DNA of 50,795 bases. It comes from Bacteroidales bacterium (GTDB lineage Bacteria; Bacteroidota; Bacteroidia; Bacteroidales; Tenuifilaceae). The stretch spans positions 1 through 50,795 of the forward strand of contig RPRQ01000033.1 in the NCBI GenBank assembly GCA_003818205.1. Reading direction: 5' to 3'. Under the pieces are notes generated by a model. That model worked only from the letters and a program-made list of their open reading frames with translations. It did no database searches and was not told where the DNA came from. The position numbers and the translations under genes were made by a program. Shown here one piece after another: positions 43,426 to 50,795 of the stretch. The first letter of the stretch is position 1, and every line of letters begins with the position of its first letter.

Positions 43426-43426
43426 G

Positions 43427-43841
43427 TTTTGATAAAGATTTAAGCCAATGGATGGAGCTCATTGATATCAGCTTTATCAGCACTGATCTAAAAGTGGCGT
43501 ACAAGAATCAAATCAATGAAAGGTTTTCGAGAATAGCGGTTTACCTATTCGAATGCCGCTCAATAATACAAACATCTCATCTATAAAAATATCATTTAGA
43601 TTGATTATCTCTCGTAACCCCATCCTGCGCTGCAATCAAAAAAAAAGCCATGAAACGAGGGCTAATGACCCATAAAATTTACGAATAGACTATTTACGTT
43701 GACCAAATCAATAAACTATTATAACCCATTGAACGCTTTATACGTTTAATATACAATAATGATTTTCAGTGCGCTAAAAAAATATTCGACGCATTATTAT
43801 GAGATGCAAATGATTATTTTAGAAGGTAAAGCATAGAACCT
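43427..43841. other. 415-base region without a clear gene
   Basis: An open stretch continues to about 43586 in one frame (segments such as MELIDISFISTDLKVAYKNQINERF), but it has no start outside the tmRNA and no recognised similarity. It could be a gene remnant. The rest is AT-rich and probably holds the kinase promoter. Confidence 0.35.
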
Positions 43842-46800
43842 ATGGGTACCAAGAACGCAAAACCTATTAATCCAAGTAAGGGAAAAAAGGAAACCCTGCC
43901 TAACGCATTAGTTAAATACAAAGATTCCGATTATGCGACTCAGCAAAAAGCACGGTTTATTTACAACCTATGCTACACATTAATATTTAGCCTAGCGTTA
44001 ATCATCGGCTACACTATTATTATACAAAATACTAGTTCAGAGTACAATGGTATATACCTGCCAATAATAATTCCTGAACTCATAATTATTATCCTCATCC
44101 TAACCTGCATCACCCTTTTAGTGAAAGGGCATATCGAGATTTCCACGCACCTACTACTAACATCAACCATATCCACCGTATGGCTTGTAATGTGGATGGA
44201 TAAAGGGGATGCCATTGCAAGGTTAGACTCTGTGGTATTTATTTTTTGCATCATATCGATGCTGCCCATTTTAATAAGCAAATTCAGCAGGAATATAATT
44301 ATCTACGTATGCCTGAACATTATAATGCTGTTCATATTTGTAATCCAAAACAAAGCCCAGCTGAATATCTCCTATTCATCTACCATTGACTATATCGCCG
44401 ACACAACAATTGGGCTAATATTTACAGGCATTACAGGTTACAGTATTTTTAAAATCCACCAAAGAACGATTGAACGAGCCATAATAGATACCAAGGAGCG
44501 ATTGCTTGCCGAAGAAAAGTTCAAAGAATCTGACGAAGGGTATCGTTTCATGTTCGAAAGAAACCCCCAACCAATGCTAATCTACGACTTCGTAACGCTT
44601 GCAATCCTAGAAGTAAATGAAGCAGCAATCGAGCATTATGGGTACTCGAAAGAAGAGTTTTTATCATTTACGCTTAAAGATATTTGCCCCAAAGAGGATA
44701 TTCCTATACTTCTTAAAGATGTAAATCATATAAACGAATCCTACTCAAGCAGAGGGGTAAGCCGTCATTTAAAGAAGAATGGCGAGCTAATTTACGTAAA
44801 CATTTCTGCTCACTCCATAACCTATCAGGGGCGAAAGGCAAGGCACGTAATGATTAATGACATTACAGAACGGATTCTGGCTGAAGCGGATTTGGCCGAA
44901 AGCGAAAAGAAATACCGCGACCTATCCGAACTATTACCTCAAGCAGTTTGGGAATCTGATCTTAGCGGGAATATTACATATGCAAATAGGCATGGGCTTG
45001 AAGCTATGGGGCGAAGCAAGGATGAAATAAAGAATGGTATCAATCTTTTATCGACAATAATACCCGAGGACAGAGAAAGAGCCATTCTAAATATTCAAAA
45101 AATGATAAAAGATGAGACTCCTATTTACCAAAATGCCGAATATAATTCACTAAAAAAGGATGGAACGACATTCCCATGCCAAGTCTGCCTATCGATAATT
45201 TATGAAAAACAGAAGCCCATCGGATTGAGAGGCATTACAATCGACCTAACAGAGATTAAAAAAGCCGAAAATGAGCTAAAAATAAAAGAAGAGAAGTATC
45301 GTACATTATTGGAAAGCATGAATGAAGTTGTTATGATGGTAGATAATGATGATAGGGTTCAATTTGTTAATAAAAAATTTACTGAAATACTTGGGTACTC
45401 CCCACAAGAGATAATTGGTTTAATTGGTTACGAAAAATTATTAGAATATAAAGATCATGCAATAATAAAAAAGGCAAATCAGGATAGAACTGAGAAAATC
45501 ACAAGTCAATATGAGATAACCTTTATTGCAAAAGATGGACGAAAAATTGATTTCATAGTAAGCGGTGCCCCGTTAATTGATCTGGAAGGAAAAACGCAAG
45601 GGTCAATTGGAGCTATGATTGATATTACTGAACGAAAAAAATCCGAGAAAAAGCTAAGAGAAAGTGAAGAGAAATATAGGACTCTCATGGACAGCATGAA
45701 TGAAGTGGTTATGATGGTTGATAACGAAGACAGAGTTCAGTATATTAATAGGAAATTTACCGAGAAACTTGGTTACAAACCTGAAGAAATACTCGGTGAA
45801 ATAGGCTTCAAATTACTCTTTGACCCCAATGATAAGGATATAATTGATAGTAAAACCCACAGCGATGAAAATAATTTAGTCAATCAATATGAAATTACTT
45901 TTGCATCTAAAGATGGTCAGAAGATTTTTCTCCTTGTAAGCGCTGCTCCTCTAAGCAGTTCTGATGGAAAATCATTAGGCTTTATCATAGCGATGGTTGA
46001 TATTACCGAGAAGAAAATTATTGAAAAAGAGCTAATGATGAGCGAGGAAAAATACCGAACCCTAATGGAAAGCATGAATGAAGTTGTAATAATGGCCGAT
46101 AACAATCATAAAGTTCTTTATGTTAATAAAAAATTTACCGAAAAGTTAGGGTATGCCCCCGAAGAAATTATTGGTAAGATTGGCTATAAAATGCTTCATG
46201 ACCCCGAAGATTACAAAGTGGTTGAGAATGCAAATACCGAGAGAATCAATAAAATCCAAAGCAGCTACGAATTGATCTTTAAAGCAAAGGATGGACGTAA
46301 GTATGACTTTTTAGTAAGTGGAGCCCCAGTGGAAAATTCAAAAGGAGAAATTATAGGCTCAATCGGAACAATGATGGATATTACCGAAAAAAAAATCATT
46401 GAAAAAGAGTTAAGCCTGTATCGAAATAAACTTGAAATACTTGTTGAGAAACGCACCGAAGAGCTTGAAACTACAAACGAAGAGTTAACCGCTACCAATG
46501 AGGTGTTATACGACCAAAGGAAAGATCTTGAAGCTGCTTTAAAAAACCTAAAAGAGGCTCAGGACAAGCTGGTGCAATCCGAAAAAATGGCATCGCTAGG
46601 TGTACTTGCCGCAGGAGTTGCTCATGAAATTAACAACCCCCTAAATTTTATTTATGGAGGAATTGTTGGGTTAGAAACCTACTTCAACGAAAACCTTAAA
46701 GAGCATATTACCGAAGTATCACCGTTTATCGAAGGAATTAATGTTGGCGTTAAGCGTGCAGCAGCCATTGTTACAAGCCTTAATCATTATAGCCGAAAAG

Positions 46801-47261
46801 ATGATTTACCATGCGCTGAATGTAATGTTCACGAAATTATTGACAACTGCCTGGTAATGCTAAACAACCAGCTAAAAAACAGGATTGAAGTAATAAAAAA
46901 TTACACAGATCTACCCTATTCAATCATCTGTAACGAAGGGAGAATACATCAAGTTTTTCTTAACATCATTGCAAATTCAGCACAAGCTATTGATGGTAAT
47001 GGAACAATTACTATATTTACTCATGTTATAGAAAAAACAATTGCCATCACCATTGAGGATACTGGATGTGGAATAGCCCATGACATATTGCCCAAAATTA
47101 CCGATCCTTTCTTCACCACCAAGGATCCCGGCAAGGGAACTGGCTTAGGCTTATCCATAACCTACAATATTATAAAAGAGTACAACGGTTCTCTCGAATA
47201 TGAATCAAGGATTGGAGTTGGAACCAAAGCAACAGTGAAACTACCAATAAAAAACGCCTAA
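43842..47261 (+). CDS. Membrane multi-PAS hybrid-type sensor histidine kinase
   Basis: 1139 residues. Six predicted transmembrane helices lie within residues 40-206, then a short coiled coil. Five PAS-like domains begin near residues 230, 354, 483, 608 and 734. The last three are near-copies sharing E-S-M-N-E-V-V-x-M-x-D-N and FTEKLGY motifs, spaced about 125 residues (375 bp). A coiled coil (EKRTEELETTNEELTATNEVL) leads to the HisKA box (AAGVAHEINNPLNFIYGG, His near 928) and a HATPase domain (NIIANSAQAI, EDTGCGI, TKDPGKGTGLGLSI). There is no receiver domain in the protein; the separate receiver 3 bases downstream is the likely partner. The signal is unknown. Confidence 0.95.
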   Translation: MGTKNAKPINPSKGKKETLPNALVKYKDSDYATQQKARFIYNLCYTLIFSLALIIGYTIIIQNTSSEYNGIYLPIIIPELIIIILILTCITLLVKGHIEISTHLLLTSTISTVWLVMWMDKGDAIARLDSVVFIFCIISMLPILISKFSRNIIIYVCLNIIMLFIFVIQNKAQLNISYSSTIDYIADTTIGLIFTGITGYSIFKIHQRTIERAIIDTKERLLAEEKFKESDEGYRFMFERNPQPMLIYDFVTLAILEVNEAAIEHYGYSKEEFLSFTLKDICPKEDIPILLKDVNHINESYSSRGVSRHLKKNGELIYVNISAHSITYQGRKARHVMINDITERILAEADLAESEKKYRDLSELLPQAVWESDLSGNITYANRHGLEAMGRSKDEIKNGINLLSTIIPEDRERAILNIQKMIKDETPIYQNAEYNSLKKDGTTFPCQVCLSIIYEKQKPIGLRGITIDLTEIKKAENELKIKEEKYRTLLESMNEVVMMVDNDDRVQFVNKKFTEILGYSPQEIIGLIGYEKLLEYKDHAIIKKANQDRTEKITSQYEITFIAKDGRKIDFIVSGAPLIDLEGKTQGSIGAMIDITERKKSEKKLRESEEKYRTLMDSMNEVVMMVDNEDRVQYINRKFTEKLGYKPEEILGEIGFKLLFDPNDKDIIDSKTHSDENNLVNQYEITFASKDGQKIFLLVSAAPLSSSDGKSLGFIIAMVDITEKKIIEKELMMSEEKYRTLMESMNEVVIMADNNHKVLYVNKKFTEKLGYAPEEIIGKIGYKMLHDPEDYKVVENANTERINKIQSSYELIFKAKDGRKYDFLVSGAPVENSKGEIIGSIGTMMDITEKKIIEKELSLYRNKLEILVEKRTEELETTNEELTATNEVLYDQRKDLEAALKNLKEAQDKLVQSEKMASLGVLAAGVAHEINNPLNFIYGGIVGLETYFNENLKEHITEVSPFIEGINVGVKRAAAIVTSLNHYSRKDDLPCAECNVHEIIDNCLVMLNNQLKNRIEVIKNYTDLPYSIICNEGRIHQVFLNIIANSAQAIDGNGTITIFTHVIEKTIAITIEDTGCGIAHDILPKITDPFFTTKDPGKGTGLGLSITYNIIKEYNGSLEYESRIGVGTKATVKLPIKNA

Positions 47262-47264
47262 GTA

Positions 47265-47636
47265 ATGAGCAATAAAAGTAAAGTGCTTTACGTTGATGAT
47301 GAACCCATTAACCTCACACTATTTAAAGCTAACTTTAAAAATAAGTTTACCATTATCACTGCTGAATGCGGGCATCAAGGACTTAGGCAGCTCAAGGATA
47401 ATCCCGATACAAAAGTGGTAATTAGCGATATGAAAATGCCAGGCATGAGCGGTATCGATTTTATTCGAATAGCCAAGAAAGAATACCCAAATATCACCTT
47501 CTATATCCTAACTGGGTACGATATCACCGATGAAATTTCACAAGCACTTAAGGATCATTTAATTCGGAAATATTTCAGGAAACCATTCAACATCAATGAA
47601 ATTGAAACTGCTATACTCGAAGCAGTTGGTATGTAA
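47265..47636 (+). CDS. Single-domain response regulator (receiver only)
   Basis: 123 residues. A complete receiver: acidic pair D11-D12, phospho-acceptor D55 in VVISDMKMPGMSGIDF, T83 in YILTGYD and K106 in YFRKPFN. It has no output domain, so it must act by protein contact or as a phosphorelay intermediate. Only 3 bases separate it from the kinase stop, so the two are co-translated. Confidence 0.94.
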   Translation: MSNKSKVLYVDDEPINLTLFKANFKNKFTIITAECGHQGLRQLKDNPDTKVVISDMKMPGMSGIDFIRIAKKEYPNITFYILTGYDITDEISQALKDHLIRKYFRKPFNINEIETAILEAVGM

Positions 47637-47767
47637 AGCCCTGAACCATCTGTTTTCGAAGGAGAATCAAACCCAGAGTAATTCACCATTATTAAAAGAA
47701 CCACTGGTAATGATGCCATTAGAACAAAAATAGTTAATCCCTTAATTCTATTTTCTATTTTATTCAC
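47555..47767 (-). CDS. Doubtful 70-residue ORF, possibly a membrane peptide or remnant
   Basis: The N-terminal 45 residues, outside the response regulator gene, look like a start of a membrane protein (MNKIENRIKGLTIFVLMASLPVVLLIMV). The last 27 are antisense to the regulator's 3' end. It could be a truncated gene or chance. No similarity recognised. Confidence 0.18.
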   Translation of the reverse strand: MNKIENRIKGLTIFVLMASLPVVLLIMVNYSGFDSPSKTDGSGLYIPTASSIAVSISLMLNGFLKYFRIK

Positions 47768-47822
47768 CTTTCACTGCAAACATTACTAAATTAGCTGCTA
47801 CTTTTTGAGTTAACCAATTCAT

Positions 47823-48752
47823 ATGTCAGTACCAATCCTCGAGGTTAAAGAAGTTTACAAATACTTCAAAGATGTTAAAGCCGTTGACGGTATCAGCTTC
47901 TCCGTTAACACAGGGGAATTTATTGCACTTCTAGGGCCCAATGGAGCAGGGAAAACAACTACCGTTGAGATGATTGAAGGGATTCAAAAGCAGGCTAGCG
48001 GTGCTATCAGCATATCAGGCATGAATTGGGCAAACCATGAGAGCAGTCTTCATCAAATAATCAGCCTTTCACTCCAAGAAACCCGGTTTATCGACAAGCT
48101 AACTGTAAAAGAAACGATTCAGCTATTTGCTAGTTTCTACCGTTTACCCCAAGGCAGAGTTGACGAGGTTATCGAAATCGTTGCCCTTCACGAGAAATAT
48201 AAGAGCTATGTCGAAAGTTTATCGGGGGGTCAACGCCAGAAGCTAGCATTGGCGATAGCCCTTTTGAATAAGGCTCCGCTTCTACTACTCGATGAACCAA
48301 CCACAGGATTAGACCCCACAGCAAGGCGCGAGATATGGAATATCCTGATGAACCTTAAAAAAGAACGAAATACATCGCTAATACTCACCACCCACTACAT
48401 GGAGGAGGCAGAATACCTTTGCGATAGGATAATTATAATGGATAAAGGGAAGATACTGGCACAGGGGTCTCTCGATGAACTTCTATCAGCAAATAACAGC
48501 AAGGAGATCATTGAATTCTCTACCAAAGATAATGTATCCGAACAATTCTACTGCGATGAAGGGGTTTACAAGCTAATTTGGGATGAGAATACCTTTAGCG
48601 GAAAACTTATTGTTAAAAGTATCGTTGAGCAACTTCCTGTATTCTTACAAAAAATAAAAGATAATGATGTAAAACTATCTCGATTAGAGTGCAGAAAGTT
48701 AACCCTTGACGACCTGTTTATCTCCATGACAGGAAAACACTTAGGGGACTAA
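47823..48752 (+). CDS. ABC transporter ATP-binding protein (ABC-2 type exporter)
   Basis: 309 residues. Walker A GPNGAGKTT (38-46), Q-loop LSLQETRF, signature LSGGQRQK (133-140), Walker B LLLLDEPTTGLD and H-loop TTHYMEEAE are intact. A C-terminal extension of about 80 residues follows, as in multidrug or natural-product exporters. It pairs with the permease 35 bases downstream. Substrate unknown. Confidence 0.94.
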   Translation: MSVPILEVKEVYKYFKDVKAVDGISFSVNTGEFIALLGPNGAGKTTTVEMIEGIQKQASGAISISGMNWANHESSLHQIISLSLQETRFIDKLTVKETIQLFASFYRLPQGRVDEVIEIVALHEKYKSYVESLSGGQRQKLALAIALLNKAPLLLLDEPTTGLDPTARREIWNILMNLKKERNTSLILTTHYMEEAEYLCDRIIIMDKGKILAQGSLDELLSANNSKEIIEFSTKDNVSEQFYCDEGVYKLIWDENTFSGKLIVKSIVEQLPVFLQKIKDNDVKLSRLECRKLTLDDLFISMTGKHLGD

Positions 48753-48787
48753 CAAAGAGGAATAAGAAATGAGAAAATACTAAACTG

Positions 48788-49900
48788 ATGTTAACACGTT
48801 CATTCGTTCAGCTTATACTTGTCCAGATTCGGGATTTCTACCGAGAGCCTGCGGTACTATTTTGGTCATTCCTTTTTCCAATTCTTATGGCCTGGGGGCT
48901 AGGTATTGCATTTAGCAAAAAGCCTGAAACAACCAAAACCATTGCCCTTGTAATCAGCGAAAGGAAATCAACATCAGCTTTTGAGATGCTGTGCAAAAGC
49001 AATCATTTTGAGAAAAGGCTAGATTCGATCAGTAAAACCTATACCTACAACATTAGCTATGGTAACGAAAACCTTGGAATAACCCATTTCAGGCTTAAAC
49101 CTGCTAGCTGGGAACAAGCAAAGTTGATGGTTAAACGAGGAAATGCTCCGTTAATCATAGCGATTAACGAGGGTAAGCTGGAGTATCATTTTGACAAATA
49201 CAGCTCCGAGGGGCAACTCGCATATCTTCAGCTAATATCGCTGTTCAACGGTAAAAATACAACAATTCAGCAAGCCGAAATCAAACCCATGACCGAGAAA
49301 GGGACTCGCTATATTGACTTTCTTATTCCAGGGCTAATCGCCATGAACGTTATGATGTCAACCATGTGGGGGATTAGCTACACGCTAATTGAGGCGAGAA
49401 CAAAAAAACTGCTTCGCAGGATGGTGGCAACGCCTATGCCCAAATGGGAGTACATACTATCGCATATTTCGGCAAGAATTGTACTTTGCTTTGCCGAAGC
49501 GGCAATAATTTTCGCATTCGCCTACTACTACTTCGACATAAAGGTTGAGGGAAGCATTCTTGCCTTAATAGTCCTATTTCTATCAGGAATACTAGGTTTC
49601 TCAGGATTAGCAGTGCTAATCGCCTCAAGAACTGCAAAAACACAAATCGGAAATGGGCTGATCAATCTCATAGTTATGCCAATGATGCTACTTTCGGGTA
49701 TATATTTCAGCTACCATAACTTCCCCGATGCGGTTATCCCATTCATTCAGGCGCTACCCTTAACCATGCTTGCCGATGGGGTAAAAGCAATCTTCAACGA
49801 AAGGGCTGGATTTGCAGAGGTATGGAAGTATATACTAATCCTAAATGGCTTTGGGCTAATTACTTTTGTAATCGGATTAAAATGCTACAAATGGTATTAA
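48788..49900 (+). CDS. ABC-2 type transporter permease
   Basis: 370 residues with one N-terminal transmembrane helix (FWSFLFPILMAWGLGIAF), an extracytoplasmic domain of about 150 residues, and five or so C-terminal helices starting FLIPGLIAMNVMMSTMWGISYTLIEARTKKLLRRMVATPMPKWEYI. The motif NLIVMPMMLLSGIYFSYHNFPD is typical of ABC-2 exporters. Its stop codon is embedded in the left arm of a long palindrome. Confidence 0.92.
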   Translation: MLTRSFVQLILVQIRDFYREPAVLFWSFLFPILMAWGLGIAFSKKPETTKTIALVISERKSTSAFEMLCKSNHFEKRLDSISKTYTYNISYGNENLGITHFRLKPASWEQAKLMVKRGNAPLIIAINEGKLEYHFDKYSSEGQLAYLQLISLFNGKNTTIQQAEIKPMTEKGTRYIDFLIPGLIAMNVMMSTMWGISYTLIEARTKKLLRRMVATPMPKWEYILSHISARIVLCFAEAAIIFAFAYYYFDIKVEGSILALIVLFLSGILGFSGLAVLIASRTAKTQIGNGLINLIVMPMMLLSGIYFSYHNFPDAVIPFIQALPLTMLADGVKAIFNERAGFAEVWKYILILNGFGLITFVIGLKCYKWY

Positions 49901-49958
49901 CCCGCTTTATTGACTTCGTCGAGCTTGCGAACTCAACGAAGTCAATAAAGCGGGTTAA
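49897..49958. repeat. Long perfect inverted repeat between convergent genes
   Basis: 23-base arms (49897-49919 and 49936-49958) are exact complements, beginning TTAACCCGCTTTATTGACTT, around a 16-base loop with GAGCTTGCGAAC. It overlaps the permease stop codon and ends just before the DsrE-family stop. It may end transcription from both sides, but neither side has a U-tract, so a repeat element is equally likely. Confidence 0.75.
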
Positions 49959-49966
49959 TGTGCCAA

Positions 49967-50320
49967 TCAAAATGTTAATACCTTTTCGCTAGTAATTACC
50001 CAATCGGATAGTTCAGCAAGATTGCTTCGCATAGAACCATCGATAAACTTAGCATCACCCAAACCTCGGGCATCGATACATGTTCCACAAAGTCTAATGG
50101 GGCACTTTTTGGCTGCCAATCCCTTCAAAAATCTCTCGATATTGTAATACCCATCAGGTGTTTTCTGGTTGGGGATAGCGCATGTAACAGCATCGGCCAT
50201 TAAGAATACCCGAACCTCCGAATCAGGAGAATCCTTCTTTATCTGATTTGCCAAACGCAGCGCATTATAAGCACTCTCACCTCCATAAGGGGCATCGTTT
50301 ATGATAATAAGTATTGTCAT
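49967..50320 (-). CDS. DsrE/DsrF/TusD-family sulfur-relay-like protein
   Basis: 117 residues, small Rossmann-like DsrE fold: MTILIIINDAPYGGESAYNALRLANQI, VRVFLMADAVTCAIP, and a Cys pair in RLCGTCIDARG (C78, C81), plus C47 and C73. Family members bind or carry persulfide sulfur on conserved cysteines, mainly in anaerobes. It stands alone with no Dsr or Tus partners in the window; exact role unknown. Confidence 0.85.
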   Translation of the reverse strand: MTILIIINDAPYGGESAYNALRLANQIKKDSPDSEVRVFLMADAVTCAIPNQKTPDGYYNIERFLKGLAAKKCPIRLCGTCIDARGLGDAKFIDGSMRSNLAELSDWVITSEKVLTF

Positions 50321-50496
50321 AGGTGGTTATTATTAGATGTTTTAAATTATTTAGCAGTAAACTTGAAACCCGCATTAATTGTAGTTCACCAAAGTAGTGT
50401 CTGCCCATAATATTGGTGAAATTAGAAAAAAACAAATAATTAGCCACAGGTTCGCTGATTTTAATTAATAATGCGAATTAAGGGTTGAATCAATAA

Positions 50497-50698
50497 CTCC
50501 GCCTTTTAAGGCGGAGGCTGTAATCATTAAGTTCGATGGGCTTTAGCCCTACATTTTGTTTATCCCTTTTTAAGGAATATTCTAAAAAGATGATAAATGT
50601 TGAGTTCATTTTACTCTGTCACTCGTATTCTAATCGATGTTGGGCTAAAGCCAATACCCTTTATCCCTTTGACTCCGCCTTAAAAGGCATAGCCGTCA
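50497..50698. repeat. Opposed pair of REP-like palindromes
   Basis: CTCCGCCTTTTAAGGCGGAG (from 50499) followed by GATGGGCTTTAGCCC (about 50536) faces GATGTTGGGCTAAAGCC (about 50636) and GACTCCGCCTTAAAAGGC (about 50670) in opposite order. The layout is of two inverted copies of one two-hairpin unit. No transposase is seen. Confidence 0.6.
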
Positions 50699-50795
50699 AC
50701 CTAAAGATATTTAATTGGCATAATACCAGCAATATACATAATCTAAAAATATGGTATAGTATAGGGGGGTATGTGATACCTGCCTGATGAACCTA
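50699..50795. other. Window edge, nothing assigned
   Basis: AT-rich. It ends in 'ccTGCCTGatg', possibly the start of another CCTGCCT-type palindrome cut by the window. Confidence 0.3.

Noticed and set aside
43171-43586. ORFs on both strands over the tmRNA
   Set aside because: They lie within ssrA or its terminator; such ORFs are common mis-annotations of tmRNA loci.
50536-50787. 83-residue ORF at the window end
   Set aside because: It overlaps the REP-like palindromes and has no recognisable domain.
1-50795. CRISPR array or complete IS transposase
   Set aside because: No regularly spaced repeats with unique spacers and no transposase-like coding region were seen.

Overview
The window looks like chromosome from an anaerobic or facultatively anaerobic member of the Bacteroidota, most likely near the Bacteroidales/Marinilabiliales. 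Support comes from the AT-rich sequence, the absence of clear Shine-Dalgarno sites, TAnnTTTG-type -7 boxes, a short 287-residue primary sigma factor, a Rho with a long charged insert, a tmRNA tag ending NYALAA, a DAHP synthase-chorismate mutase fusion and a pyruvate:ferredoxin oxidoreductase. No rRNA, tRNA, CRISPR array or full-size transposase gene was seen.

Layout. 0.2-3.9 kb (-): heptose-nucleotide genes (gmhA, a heptose kinase, and a three-domain fusion of nucleotidyltransferase, phosphatase and P-loop kinase). 4.2-6.7 kb: a Crp/Fnr regulator, an orphan PstS-like lipoprotein and a very small lipoprotein gene. 7.3-14.4 kb (-): comEC, def, ruvX and a LytTR/propeller-kinase two-component pair. 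14.5-18.1 kb (-): nifJ. 18.5-19.8 kb (+): a saccharopine/alanine dehydrogenase-family enzyme. 19.8-28.5 kb (-): an aromatic amino-acid operon in the order pheA, aminotransferase, DAHP synthase-chorismate mutase, aroB, aroD, aroE, aroA, aroC. 29.3-37.6 kb (+): trpEGDCFBA followed by a second DAHP synthase. 37.7-41.6 kb: rpe, the primary sigma factor and rho. 41.8-43.4 kb: a Bro-N/Fic protein beside ssrA (tmRNA). 43.8-50.3 kb: a multi-PAS histidine kinase, a single-domain response regulator, an ABC-2 exporter pair and a DsrE-family protein.

The divergent region between the two aromatic operons is the most striking part. Upstream of pheA on the minus strand are two consecutive leader-peptide attenuators. 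Each has a short ORF with a run of Phe/Tyr codons, an antiterminator segment inside the ORF, and an intrinsic terminator. Upstream of trpE on the plus strand is a matching attenuator whose leader ORF has three consecutive Trp codons. All three share one layout: a two-helix antiterminator overlapping the end of the leader ORF, and no classical 1:2 pause hairpin. Together they would match chorismate supply and its Phe/Tyr/Trp branches to charged tRNA levels. Shikimate kinase and prephenate dehydrogenase are absent from the window.

The second notable layer is miniature mobile DNA. A family of non-coding elements with GTAACTATTC-like terminal inverted repeats and 8-bp target duplications occurs at least five times. 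A different 134-bp element has 10-bp inverted repeats and a 10-bp duplication. Several copies carry smaller palindromic modules nested inside them, and repeats occupy many of the gaps between genes of both aromatic operons.
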